NCBI GenBank assembly: GCA_000171875.1
Contig: ABHI01000001.1
Location: forward strand, 248,001 to 312,000
DNA from: Flavobacteriales bacterium ALC-1
GTDB taxonomy: Bacteria; Bacteroidota; Bacteroidia; Flavobacteriales; Flavobacteriaceae
Reading direction: 5' to 3'
Length of the DNA: 64,000 nt
Shown here: in pieces, positions 56,059 to 64,000 of the stretch
How the letters are laid out: each line of letters opens with the position of its first letter
How positions within the stretch are numbered: position 1 is the first letter of the stretch
Translations under genes and position numbers: made by a program
The notes under the pieces: model-generated
What the model saw: only the letters and a program-made list of their open reading frames with translations
Told to the model about the DNA's origin: nothing
The model's database searches: none

Positions 56059-56274
56059 TTAGTATCTATAGGTTATGCGAGCCTTAGTTAAATCGTAAGG
56101 ACTCATTTCTAATTTTACTTTATCACCTGGTAATAATTTAATGTAATGCATACGCATTTTACCAGAGATATGTGCAGTCACTATATGACCATTTTCTAAT
56201 TCTACACGAAACATCGCATTTGATAATGCTTCTATAATTGTTCCGTCTTGTTCTATTGCTGCTTGTTTTGCCAT
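56059..56274 (-). CDS. infA: translation initiation factor IF-1
   Basis: A 71-residue OB-fold protein that binds the ribosomal A site during initiation. [40 protein letters not shown] and [15 protein letters not shown] are standard. The spacer to rpmJ holds a small GAAA-capped hairpin (AACCGAAAGGTT). Confidence 0.95.
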   Translation of the reverse strand: MAKQAAIEQDGTIIEALSNAMFRVELENGHIVTAHISGKMRMHYIKLLPGDKVKLEMSPYDLTKARITYRY

Positions 56275-56353
56275 AATATAATTTTAGTATTCAATCTTCA
56301 GTTAGCAAATACCTTGCCTAAATTTTAAAGATTGAGATCTAAACATGTTCTTC

Positions 56354-57718
56354 TTATTGCCCAGCCGCTTTTCTATTCTTACCAGTTTTCATCAAGCCGT
56401 CATAATGCTTATTTAATAAATAAGAATTAATCTGTTGCATTGTATCGATTGCTACACCCACCATTATTAAAAGTGAAGTACCACCGAAGAATAAAGCCCA
56501 ACCTTGTTGTACCTTCATTAACTGAACAATGAATGCAGGAAATATTGCAACCAATGCTAAGAAAATAGAACCTGGTAAAGTTATCTGCGACATAATTTTA
56601 TCTAAATATTCAGACGTTTCAGATCCTGGGCGTATGCCTGGAATAAACCCACCACTACGCTTTAAATCATCAGCCATTTTATTTGTCGGTACTGTAATTG
56701 CTGTATAGAAATATGTGAATATTATAATTAATAAAGCAAATACTACATTGTACCAAAACCCGAATATATCAGAAAAATTAGATTGCATCCAAACACCAGC
56801 ACTTGTATCTTTTAACCAAGATGAACCACCTATTAAACTAGGTACAAACATAATCGCCTGTGCAAAGATAATTGGCATTACACCAGAAGCATTAAGCTTT
56901 AATGGTAAAAACTGACGCGAGCCAAATACATTCTTCTCATAACCACCTGAAGCAGTTCTTCTTGCATACTGAACAGCAATCTTTCTAACTGCCATTACTA
57001 AGAACACAGAAGCTAAGATGATTAAGAACCAAACTACAAGTTCAATCAATATCATCATGAAACCACCATTACCACCTTCTAATCTAGAAGCAGCATTAAG
57101 TCCAAATGATGATGGTAATGTAGCAATAATACCTACCATAATTAATAATGAAATACCATTACCAATTCCTTTATCCGTAATCTTTTCACCTAACCACATA
57201 GCGAATACACAACCAGTTACTAGAATTATCACTGATGAGATGTAAAACGTATTTACATCAAAACCAGGAACTAACATAGCACTCATTGAAGATGCACCTG
57301 ATAAACCAGGAACACTAGCTAAATAACCTGGTGCTTGAACTAAACAAATACCAATGGTTAACCAACGTGTTATTTGCGTAATCTTCTTTTGACCACTAGC
57401 TCCTTCTTTCTGGAGTTTCTGTAAATAAGGAATCGCAATACCCATTAACTGAACAACAATAGATGCAGAGATGTAAGGCATAATACCTAAAGCAAATACA
57501 GATGCATTAGCAAATGCACCGCCTGTAAAAGCATTTAATAAGCCTAAGAGTCCATTTTGAGTTCCATCCTGCAAACCACCCAATGCATTGATATTAATAC
57601 CAGGTAACACTACCTGAGCACCAAAACGATACACTAATAGTAAACCTAAGGTTAGAATGATTCTATCCTTAAGTTCAGTGATTTTCCAGACGTTTTTTAA
57701 TGTTTCTATTATCTTCAT
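56354..57718 (-). CDS. secY: protein translocase subunit SecY
   Basis: A 454-residue protein with ten membrane segments, the channel of the general secretion system. LGIMPYISASIVVQLM near residue 76, SYAR-like region QYARRTASGGYEKN and FIPGIRPGSETSEYL near 343 are marks of the family. Its place after rplO is the standard one. Confidence 0.96.
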   Translation of the reverse strand: MKIIETLKNVWKITELKDRIILTLGLLLVYRFGAQVVLPGININALGGLQDGTQNGLLGLLNAFTGGAFANASVFALGIMPYISASIVVQLMGIAIPYLQKLQKEGASGQKKITQITRWLTIGICLVQAPGYLASVPGLSGASSMSAMLVPGFDVNTFYISSVIILVTGCVFAMWLGEKITDKGIGNGISLLIMVGIIATLPSSFGLNAASRLEGGNGGFMMILIELVVWFLIILASVFLVMAVRKIAVQYARRTASGGYEKNVFGSRQFLPLKLNASGVMPIIFAQAIMFVPSLIGGSSWLKDTSAGVWMQSNFSDIFGFWYNVVFALLIIIFTYFYTAITVPTNKMADDLKRSGGFIPGIRPGSETSEYLDKIMSQITLPGSIFLALVAIFPAFIVQLMKVQQGWALFFGGTSLLIMVGVAIDTMQQINSYLLNKHYDGLMKTGKNRKAAGQ

Positions 57719-57728
57719 CCTTAATATC

Positions 57729-58181
57729 TTATAAAGTTACAGCTTCACCACCAGCAGCTTCAATAGCAGCTTTTGCTGTAGCAGTAAATTTATGAGCAGT
57801 TACTGTTAATTTTGCTTTTAATTCACCTCTACCTAAGATTTTAACTAGATCATTCTTTCCAGCTTTTCCTAAAGATACAAGTGTATCAAAATCAACAGTA
57901 CCCTTTATTTTCTTTTCATCTACTAACTGTTGTAAAGTATCTAAGTTTACACCTTGATATTCTACACGGTTAATATTTGTAAATCCAAACTTAGGTACAC
58001 GTCTTTGTAAAGGCATTTGTCCTCCCTCAAATCCTAATTTCTTAGAATATCCAGAACGTGACTTAGCACCTTTGTGTCCTCTTGTAGCCGTACCACCTTT
58101 ACCAGATCCTTGACCACGTCCAACACGCTTTCCTTGATTTTTTACTGAACCTTCTGCAGGTTTTAAATTACTTAAATCCAT
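57729..58181 (-). CDS. rplO: 50S ribosomal protein L15
   Basis: A 150-residue L15, with the glycine-rich N-terminal arm (KRVGRGQGSGKGGTATRGHKG) and the C-terminal globular part. It starts after rpmD with a 16-base gap. Confidence 0.95.
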   Translation of the reverse strand: MDLSNLKPAEGSVKNQGKRVGRGQGSGKGGTATRGHKGAKSRSGYSKKLGFEGGQMPLQRRVPKFGFTNINRVEYQGVNLDTLQQLVDEKKIKGTVDFDTLVSLGKAGKNDLVKILGRGELKAKLTVTAHKFTATAKAAIEAAGGEAVTL

Positions 58182-58197
58182 TTTTAAGTGTATATTT

Positions 58198-58377
58198 TTA
58201 AGCTTCTTCTACAGAAACTAAATGTTCAACTTTCTTAACCATACCAAGGATATTTGGTGTGGCATCGTGCTCTACAACTTGTCCTATTTTTTTAAGACCT
58301 AAAGCTAATAATGTTAACTTTTGTCTTTTAGTACGATTGATTGCACTTTTTACTTTCTTTACTTTAATCTTTGCCAT
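58198..58377 (-). CDS. rpmD: 50S ribosomal protein L30
   Basis: A 59-residue protein: MAKIKVKKVKSAINRTKRQK, then LTLLALGLKKIGQVVEHD and a C-terminal NILGMVKKVEHLVSVEEA. The fit with L30 (LGLkk....v....p...GMi..V.hLv) is clear. Located between rpsE and rplO as expected. Confidence 0.94.
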   Translation of the reverse strand: MAKIKVKKVKSAINRTKRQKLTLLALGLKKIGQVVEHDATPNILGMVKKVEHLVSVEEA

Positions 58378-58388
58378 CTTGTCCTTGA

Positions 58389-58913
58389 TTATCCGTTAAA
58401 TACTTTTTCAAGTGAAATTCCACGCTCTTTAGCTACAGACTTAGCATCTCTTAACTGTAATAAAGCATCAAAAGTTGCTTTTACTACATTATGAGGGTTA
58501 GATGATCCTTGAGACTTAGATAATACATCATGTACACCTACAGCTTCAAGAACAGTTCTAACAGCACCACCTGCAATTACACCTGTACCAGGTGCTGCTG
58601 GGATTATGTTAACTCTAGCTCCACCATACTTACCTTTTTGTTCGTGTGGCAATGTTCCTTTAATAATAGGAATTCTTACTAAGTTCTTCTTAGCATCTTC
58701 TACAGCTTTAGCAATTGCAGTAGCAACATCTTTAGACTTACCTAAACCTTGTCCTACAACTCCTGCTTCGTCACCTACAACAACAATAGCAGAAAAACCA
58801 AATGCTCTACCACCTTTTGTTACCTTAGTTACACGCTGTACACCAACCAAACGATCTTTAAGATCTAATCCTCCTGGTTTTACTAATTCTGCGTTTTTAT
58901 ATTTTTGATACAT
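58389..58913 (-). CDS. rpsE: 30S ribosomal protein S5
   Basis: A 174-residue S5 with the double-stranded RNA-binding N-terminal domain ([31 protein letters not shown]) and the C-terminal part ([34 protein letters not shown]). Contributes to decoding accuracy. Confidence 0.96.
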   Translation of the reverse strand: MYQKYKNAELVKPGGLDLKDRLVGVQRVTKVTKGGRAFGFSAIVVVGDEAGVVGQGLGKSKDVATAIAKAVEDAKKNLVRIPIIKGTLPHEQKGKYGGARVNIIPAAPGTGVIAGGAVRTVLEAVGVHDVLSKSQGSSNPHNVVKATFDALLQLRDAKSVAKERGISLEKVFNG

Positions 58914-58919
58914 AATGTC

Positions 58920-59276
58920 TTAAAATTTAAGTCCTGCTTCTCTAGCACCTTCTGCTAATGATTTTACTCTTCCATGATATAAATAACCACCTCTATCAAA
59001 AGAAATAGTTTCAACACCAGCTTTGATAGCTTTTTCTGCAACAGATTTACCAACTAAAGCAGCAACTTCTGTTTTGTTTCCTTTAGACTTTGCAATGTCT
59101 TTGTCTCTAGAGGATGCAGCAGCTAAAGTTTTACCAGTTACATCATCTACGACTTGAGCATAAATTTCTTTATTACTTCTAAAAACAGCTAATCTTGGTC
59201 TTGCTTCAGTACCAGATACTACCTTACGGATTCTGTTTTTAATTCTTATTCTTCTTTCGTTCTTTGTCAATGCCAT
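58920..59276 (-). CDS. rplR: 50S ribosomal protein L18
   Basis: A 118-residue 5S rRNA-binding protein: [35 protein letters not shown] and [24 protein letters not shown]. Gene 6 bases before rpsE. Confidence 0.95.
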   Translation of the reverse strand: MALTKNERRIRIKNRIRKVVSGTEARPRLAVFRSNKEIYAQVVDDVTGKTLAAASSRDKDIAKSKGNKTEVAALVGKSVAEKAIKAGVETISFDRGGYLYHGRVKSLAEGAREAGLKF

Positions 59277-59286
59277 AACTTAATTA

Positions 59287-59829
59287 TTAAGCTGATTTAC
59301 CTGCTTTTCTTCTAATTTCTTCACCAACAAACTTGATACCTTTTCCTTTGTAAGGCTCTGGCTTACGGAAACCACGAATCTTCGCAGCTACTTGACCAAC
59401 TAATTGTTTGTCGAAAGACGTTAATTTAACTATTGGATTTTTACCTTTTTCTGAAATTGTCTCAACTTTTACTTCTGGAGCAATGTCCAAAACAATATTA
59501 TGAGAAAATCCTACGGCTAAATCTAATTTTTGTCCTTGATTTGATGCTCTATAACCTACACCTACTAATTCTAATTCCTTAGTAAATCCGTTAGAAACAC
59601 CTTCTATCATGTTAGCAATTAACGCTCTATAAAGACCGTGTTTTGCTCTATGGTTCTTTTTTTCAGAAGTACGTGATAATGTAATTGTACCGTCTTCTTG
59701 TTTTATTTCAACATCTGAATACTCTTGAGTTAATTCACCTAATTTACCTTTTGCAGTAATTACGTTATCCTTAATCTCAACTGTTACACCTTCAGGAACT
59801 GTTATTGGGTTTTTACCTATTCTTGACAT
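59287..59829 (-). CDS. rplF: 50S ribosomal protein L6
   Basis: A 180-residue L6 made of two similar domains; MSRIGKNPITVPEGV opens it and PEPYKGKGIKFVGEEIRRKAGK ends it. Lies near the elongation-factor site and L12 stalk base. Confidence 0.96.
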   Translation of the reverse strand: MSRIGKNPITVPEGVTVEIKDNVITAKGKLGELTQEYSDVEIKQEDGTITLSRTSEKKNHRAKHGLYRALIANMIEGVSNGFTKELELVGVGYRASNQGQKLDLAVGFSHNIVLDIAPEVKVETISEKGKNPIVKLTSFDKQLVGQVAAKIRGFRKPEPYKGKGIKFVGEEIRRKAGKSA

Positions 59830-59841
59830 AATTTCCTGTTT

Positions 59842-60243
59842 TTAGTAAACGTAACACAATACTTCGCCACCAACGTTTTCTCTTTGCGCTTGCTTACCAG
59901 TCATCACTCCGTGAGACGTAGAAACAATTGCAATACCTAAACCATTTAAGATTCTTGGCATTTCGTTAGCACCAGCATATTTACGTAAACCTGGTTTACT
60001 GATTCTTTGAATTTTTTTGATAACAGACTCTTTTGTGTCTTTGTTATACTTCAAGGCAATTTTAATTGAACCTTGAGCAGTTGACTTGTCATCAAACTTG
60101 TAACTTAAAATAAAGCCCTGATCGAACAATATTTTAGTTAACTCTTTTTTTAAGTTAGATGCAGGAATCTCAACCACTCTGTGGTTAGCCTTAACTGCAT
60201 TTCTAACTCGCGTTAAATAATCCGCTATTGGATCTGTATACAT
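59842..60243 (-). CDS. rpsH: 30S ribosomal protein S8
   Basis: A 133-residue 16S-binding protein: YTDPIADYLTRVRNA, IPASNLKKELTKILFDQGFI and STSHGVMTGKQAQRENVGGEVLCYVY. In E. coli it represses the spc operon; no such site was searched for. Its start is 80 bases after rpsN, a long gap for this cluster, which holds the palindromic element. Confidence 0.95.
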   Translation of the reverse strand: MYTDPIADYLTRVRNAVKANHRVVEIPASNLKKELTKILFDQGFILSYKFDDKSTAQGSIKIALKYNKDTKESVIKKIQRISKPGLRKYAGANEMPRILNGLGIAIVSTSHGVMTGKQAQRENVGGEVLCYVY

Positions 60244-60307
60244 AGTTATTAATTTGCGGTAGCGGTTTTCGACACTATTGTCAAACCTGAAACCAATTTA
60301 TAATTCT

Positions 60308-60326
60308 ACTCGATAATCGAGATTTA
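60308..60326. repeat. 19-bp palindromic element, copy 2
   Basis: Identical to 7947-7965. Here the element begins at the rpsN stop codon (minus strand: TAAATCTCGATTATCGAGT) and fills the rpsN-rpsH spacer. Confidence 0.7.
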
Positions 60327-60593
60327 CCAACTTGCTTTCTTAACACCAGGAATTAATCCTTTGTTAGCCATTTCTCTAAACATTACACGTGAGATACCAA
60401 ATTGTCTCATATAACCTTTTGGTCTTCCTGTAAGTTTACAACGGTTGTGCATACGTATTGGTGATGCATTTTTAGGTAACTTTTGTAATGCGTCATAATC
60501 TCCAGCTTCTTTTAAAGCCTTTCTTTTTTCTGCATATTTAGCTACCGTTTTTGCACGCTTCACCTCACGAGCTTTCATTGATTCTTTAGCCAT
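60324..60593 (-). CDS. rpsN: 30S ribosomal protein S14, zinc-free form
   Basis: An 89-residue S14: [56 protein letters not shown], ending KKASW. It lacks the CXXC...CXXC zinc motif of the short type and so belongs to the C-minus form. Confidence 0.95.
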   Translation of the reverse strand: MAKESMKAREVKRAKTVAKYAEKRKALKEAGDYDALQKLPKNASPIRMHNRCKLTGRPKGYMRQFGISRVMFREMANKGLIPGVKKASW

Positions 60594-60595
60594 AA

Positions 60596-61147
60596 TTAAT
60601 TCTTTTTAAATGGTAATCCTAATTCTGTTAATAATGACTTTGCTTCTTTATCAGTATCAGCAGAAGTCACAAATGTGATATCCATACCAGATATTTTATT
60701 GATTTTATCAATATCAATTTCTGGGAAAATAATTTGTTCTACAACACCTAAGTTATAGTTTCCACGTCCATCAAAACCTGTAGCTTTGATACCGCCAAAA
60801 TCTCTAACTCGTGGTAAAGCTGAAGTCACTAAACGATCTAAGAACTCATACATTTGCTCTCCTCTTAATGTTACTTTAGCACCAATTGGCATGCCTTTAC
60901 GTAACTTAAAAGATGCAACATCTTTCTTAGACATTGTGTGTATAGCTTTCTGTCCAGATATTTTAGTAAGCTCTTCTACTGCGTGATCGATTAATTTCTT
61001 ATCCGCAACAGCTGCACCAACACCTTTAGATATTACTATCTTAGTAAGCTTAGGAACTTGCATTACATTTTTATATCCAAATTCTTCCGTAAGAGCAGGA
61101 ACAACTTTGTCCTTATACTCTTGTTTTAATCTTGCAACGTAAGCCAT
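60596..61147 (-). CDS. rplE: 50S ribosomal protein L5
   Basis: A 183-residue 5S rRNA-binding protein: [70 protein letters not shown]. The stop is 2 bases before rpsN. Confidence 0.96.
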   Translation of the reverse strand: MAYVARLKQEYKDKVVPALTEEFGYKNVMQVPKLTKIVISKGVGAAVADKKLIDHAVEELTKISGQKAIHTMSKKDVASFKLRKGMPIGAKVTLRGEQMYEFLDRLVTSALPRVRDFGGIKATGFDGRGNYNLGVVEQIIFPEIDIDKINKISGMDITFVTSADTDKEAKSLLTELGLPFKKN

Positions 61148-61149
61148 AA

Positions 61150-61461
61150 TTAAATTACTTCATTAGATTTTTTAGAAAATCTTACTTTGTTATCTCCATC
61201 CATTCTATATCCAACTCTAGTTGTTTCACCTTTTGAGTTTAACAACGATAAGTTTGAGATATGAATTGATGCTTCTTTCTCTACAATTCCACCTTGAGGG
61301 TTTTGTGCACTTGGTTTCGTATGTTTCTTAACCATGTTTACACCTTCTACGATGGCTTTGTTCTTATCTATTAATACTTTAAGCACTTTACCTTCAGATC
61401 CTTTATGATCTCCAGCAATCACTTTTACTGTATCTCCTGATTTTATTTTAAGCTTTGTCAT
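61150..61461 (-). CDS. rplX: 50S ribosomal protein L24
   Basis: A 103-residue assembly-initiator protein with the KOW motif [24 protein letters not shown] use the ATG ([10 protein letters not shown]); a TTG four codons upstream would touch the rplN stop and is not needed. Confidence 0.95.
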   Translation of the reverse strand: MTKLKIKSGDTVKVIAGDHKGSEGKVLKVLIDKNKAIVEGVNMVKKHTKPSAQNPQGGIVEKEASIHISNLSLLNSKGETTRVGYRMDGDNKVRFSKKSNEVI

Positions 61462-61473
61462 CTTATTTATCAA

Positions 61474-61842
61474 TTAAAGCACTTCTGGTGCTAATGATAC
61501 AATTTTCATGAATTGTTTATCACGAAGTTCTCTTGCTACAGGACCAAAAACACGCGTTCCTCTCATTTCCCCTTGAGGGCCTAAAAGTACACATGCGTTG
61601 TCGTCAAATCTAATGTAAGATCCATCAGGACGTCTTACTTCTTTAGCTGTACGTACAACAACTGCTGTAGAAACAGCACCTTTTTTAATACTTCCATTTG
61701 GAGTGGCATCTTTAACAGATACTACAATTTTATCTCCAACTGAAGCATATCTTCTTTTTGTTCCTCCTAGTACACGGATAGTTAAAACTTCCTTTGCACC
61801 AGTGTTATCAGCTACTTTTAATCTTGATTCTTGTTGTACCAT
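61474..61842 (-). CDS. rplN: 50S ribosomal protein L14
   Basis: A 122-residue beta-barrel protein at the subunit interface: [65 protein letters not shown]. It is the known binding partner of RsfS, also encoded in this window. Confidence 0.96.
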   Translation of the reverse strand: MVQQESRLKVADNTGAKEVLTIRVLGGTKRRYASVGDKIVVSVKDATPNGSIKKGAVSTAVVVRTAKEVRRPDGSYIRFDDNACVLLGPQGEMRGTRVFGPVARELRDKQFMKIVSLAPEVL

Positions 61843-61844
61843 AA

Positions 61845-62102
61845 TTACTTCGCTCTTTCAATTATTTCTACTAATCTCCAACACTTTGATTTACTCATAG
61901 GTCGTGTTTCCATGATCTTTACAGTATCTCCTTCGTTGCAGTCGTTTGTCTCATCGTGTGCGACATATTTCTTAGTCTTTAACACGAATTTTCCATACAT
62001 AGGGTGCTTTACTTTTTTAACTTCAGCAACTACAATAGATTTCTCCATTTTGTTACTAGTTACTATCCCTATACGTTCTTTTCTTAAGTTTCTTTTTTCC
62101 AT
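61845..62102 (-). CDS. rpsQ: 30S ribosomal protein S17
   Basis: An 85-residue OB-fold protein: [60 protein letters not shown]. The stop is 2 bases before rplN. Confidence 0.95.
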   Translation of the reverse strand: MEKRNLRKERIGIVTSNKMEKSIVVAEVKKVKHPMYGKFVLKTKKYVAHDETNDCNEGDTVKIMETRPMSKSKCWRLVEIIERAK

Positions 62103-62119
62103 CTTTCAGCAGAATACAA

Positions 62120-62311
62120 TTATTGTACTTCTCTATTAGTTAATTCTGTTGCCACTCTAGCTACTGTGCGACGTGCAACTCGTAACTGTATTGGATTATC
62201 TAAAGGAGATATAGCGTGAGCCAATTTTAGGTCCGTATAACTCTTTTTAGTCTCACTAAGTTTCTCTTGTAACTCAGCTGTTGAAAGCTGTTTAATTTCT
62301 GATTGCTTCAT
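62120..62311 (-). CDS. rpmC: 50S ribosomal protein L29
   Basis: A 63-residue helical hairpin (KQSEIKQLSTAELQEKLSET, DNPIQLRVARRTVARVATEL) at the tunnel exit near L23. Confidence 0.94.
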   Translation of the reverse strand: MKQSEIKQLSTAELQEKLSETKKSYTDLKLAHAISPLDNPIQLRVARRTVARVATELTNREVQ

Positions 62312-62323
62312 AATACTTTTCTA

Positions 62324-62743
62324 TTAAGCTTCGTAATCTCTAGCTATGATAAACTTAGTTTTTACCGGAAGTTTCTGAGCTGCTAAACGTAATGCTTCTT
62401 GAGCTACGTCTAATGGCACTCCACTTATTTCAAATAACATACGTCCAGGTTTTACAACAGCTGCCCAATATTCTACACCACCTTTACCTTTACCCATACG
62501 TACTTCAAGAGGTTTCTTTGTAATAGGCTTGTCTGGAAAAATTTTAATCCATAACGATCCTTCTCTTTTCATGTAACGAGTAGCCGCAATACGTGCTGCT
62601 TCTATTTGACGTGCAGTTATAAAAGTTGACTCTAAAGATTTAATACCGAAAGTACCATTTGATAATAAATGACCTCTTCCCGCATTTCCTTTCATACGTC
62701 CTTTTTGCTGCTTACGAAATTTTGTTCTTTTAGGCTGTAACAT
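62324..62743 (-). CDS. rplP: 50S ribosomal protein L16
   Basis: A 139-residue protein near the peptidyl transferase centre: [68 protein letters not shown]. Confidence 0.96.
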   Translation of the reverse strand: MLQPKRTKFRKQQKGRMKGNAGRGHLLSNGTFGIKSLESTFITARQIEAARIAATRYMKREGSLWIKIFPDKPITKKPLEVRMGKGKGGVEYWAAVVKPGRMLFEISGVPLDVAQEALRLAAQKLPVKTKFIIARDYEA

Positions 62744-62763
62744 TTTTTCTTTTCTTTAAAAAA

Positions 62764-63480
62764 TTACTTTCTACGACGAGATTGGTTCTTGTTTCCACCA
62801 CGTCCACCTTTACCTTTTTGTTTAGATAAGCCAACTAATGGAGATAATTCTCTTTTCCCATATACTTCGCCTTTCATAATCCAAACTTTGATACCCAATC
62901 TACCATAAGTAGTATGCGCTTCAACTAGAGCATAATCAATATCAGCTCTAAAAGTAGATAAAGGAATACGTCCTTCTTTATAGTGCTCAGAACGTGCCAT
63001 TTCAGCTCCGTTTAAACGACCACTAATTTGAATTTTGATTCCTTCAGCATTCATACGCATAGCTGCAGCGATAGCCATTTTAATTGCACGTCTGTATGAA
63101 ATTCGGCTTTCAATTTGACGCGCAACACTTGCTGCTACTAAATGTGCATCTAGTTCAGGTCTTTTAATCTCAAAGATGTTCAATTGAACCTCTTTACCCG
63201 TAATTTTCTTAAGCTCTTCTTTTAACTTATCTACCTCTTGACCACCTTTACCGATAATAATACCAGGTCTAGCAGTAGTGATAGTAACGGTTACAAGTTT
63301 AAGCGTACGCTCAATAATTACTCTACTTACACTAGCTTTAGATAAACGAGCATGAATATACTTTCTAACCTTATCGTCTTCGGCAAGTTTATCACCATAA
63401 TCGTTTCCTCCGTACCAGTTAGATTCCCATCCTCTGATAATTCCTAAGCGATTTCCGATTGGATTTGTCTTTTGTCCCAT
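62764..63480 (-). CDS. rpsC: 30S ribosomal protein S3
   Basis: A 238-residue protein at the mRNA entry: [20 protein letters not shown], the KH motif [21 protein letters not shown] near residue 75 and [22 protein letters not shown]. The tail is glycine- and arginine-rich ([14 protein letters not shown]). Confidence 0.96.
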   Translation of the reverse strand: MGQKTNPIGNRLGIIRGWESNWYGGNDYGDKLAEDDKVRKYIHARLSKASVSRVIIERTLKLVTVTITTARPGIIIGKGGQEVDKLKEELKKITGKEVQLNIFEIKRPELDAHLVAASVARQIESRISYRRAIKMAIAAAMRMNAEGIKIQISGRLNGAEMARSEHYKEGRIPLSTFRADIDYALVEAHTTYGRLGIKVWIMKGEVYGKRELSPLVGLSKQKGKGGRGGNKNQSRRRK

Positions 63481-63489
63481 ATCTCTATC

Positions 63490-63897
63490 TTAGCTTTGTG
63501 TTTTATTTAATGCATCTACCACAACTGTTACGTGGTTAGATCTCTTTCTAATTCTGTGAGCTCTACCTTGAGGTGCAGGGCGTAATCTCTTTAACATAGA
63601 CCCACCATCTACTCTAATCTCTTTGATATAAAGCTTTGCTTCTTCAACATCAGCATCTTCGTTTTTTGCTTGCCAGTTTGCAATTGCAGACATAACCAAT
63701 TTCTCTAAACGACGAGACGCTTCTTTTTGGCTAAATCTAAGAATCTGAAGAGCTTTCTCTGCCTTCTCACCTCTTACTAAATCCGCTACTAAACGCATTT
63801 TTCTTGGTGATGTAGGACAGTTATTTAGCTTTGCAAAAGCAACCTGCTTTTTCTCAGCCTTAATAGCTTCCGCCATTTGTTTTTTACGACTTCCCAT
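63490..63897 (-). CDS. rplV: 50S ribosomal protein L22
   Basis: A 135-residue L22 with its long loop in the exit tunnel. The core starts at about residue 22 ([23 protein letters not shown]); the preceding ~20 basic residues form an extension that E. coli (110 residues) lacks. [24 protein letters not shown] is the conserved hairpin. Confidence 0.95.
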   Translation of the reverse strand: MGSRKKQMAEAIKAEKKQVAFAKLNNCPTSPRKMRLVADLVRGEKAEKALQILRFSQKEASRRLEKLVMSAIANWQAKNEDADVEEAKLYIKEIRVDGGSMLKRLRPAPQGRAHRIRKRSNHVTVVVDALNKTQS

Positions 63898-63902
63898 GAT
63901 TC

Positions 63903-64000
63903 TTATTTTTTACCTTTATTCTTAGCACCTGCATGACCTCTAAAAGATCGTGTTGGTGAAAATTCTCCTAATTTGTGACCTACCATATTCTCAGTAACAT
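63903..64000 (-). CDS. rpsS: 30S ribosomal protein S19, C-terminal fragment
   Basis: Only the last 31 codons are present; the gene runs off the right edge. [20 protein letters not shown] and then [11 protein letters not shown] are the conserved S19 tail. The order rpsS-rplV-rpsC is standard. Confidence 0.95.
   Translation of the reverse strand, partial: VTENMVGHKLGEFSPTRSFRGHAGAKNKGKK

Noticed and set aside
56020..56060. GAAA-capped hairpin and TTACAA/TTGTAA palindrome between infA and rpmJ as a regulatory RNA
   Set aside because: The stems are short (4-6 bp) and no U-run follows; not enough to call a feature.

Overview
This window is a 64 kb piece of an AT-rich Bacteroidota chromosome, most likely a (probably marine) member of the Flavobacteriaceae. 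The evidence is the -7-type promoter element TAnnTTTG, few Shine-Dalgarno-like leaders, many lipoproteins with short lipoboxes, a TonB receptor/FecR/ECF sigma trio, DUF6090 and DUF2911 proteins, zinc-free L36 and S14, and the gene order rplQ - carA - eno - gltA. I see no tRNA, rRNA, CRISPR array, insertion sequence, integrase or phage gene. It reads as ordinary vertical chromosome with a few lineage-specific genes.

Layout. 1-4.2 kb: a truncated Xre-type regulator, a DUF6090 membrane protein and an exported tricorn-like protease (minus). 4.3-8 kb: asnB, a DUF2911 protein, queE and a RidA-family lipoprotein. 8-12.2 kb (plus): a HerA/YjgR-type ATPase, a lipoprotein, a cupin, an alpha/beta hydrolase and rluF. 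12.2-16 kb: two related small secreted proteins flanking a membrane-bound AraC regulator, then a glyoxalase-fold protein. 16-19 kb (minus): ffh-folD-YwaF-like. 19.2-25.4 kb: a large acidic cysteine-rich modular lipoprotein, divergent from an ECF sigma factor - FecR - TonB receptor operon. 25.4-39.9 kb: a mixed housekeeping and secretion region (DinB-like, argS, a VIT/VWA protein with a GH53 galactanase, a TPR histidine kinase, an amidino-hydrolase, an M14 peptidase, a NUDIX protein). 40-46.8 kb: pyrE, birA, rsfS-ftsH and a tightly overlapping LUD-cdsA-psd-ACBP membrane-lipid cluster. 46.8-52.4 kb (minus): a second guanidine-modifying enzyme, gltA, eno, carA and a secreted protein. 52.5-64 kb (minus): the S10/spc/alpha ribosomal cluster from rpsS (cut by the window end) to rplQ.

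The most distinctive points are these: the sigma/FecR/TonB system next to a lipoprotein built from three homologous ~95-residue ECPW modules; a terminator-promoter pair that splits the alpha operon between rpsK and rpsD; a 57-bp perfect repeat on both sides of rpsM; a 19-bp palindromic element shared by two distant intergenic sites; two homologous terminator elements around the AraC gene; and -7 boxes lying only 4-6 bases before the start codons of queE, rluF and pyrE, which suggests leaderless mRNAs.

All function calls come from reading motifs and recalling families; no database search was run.
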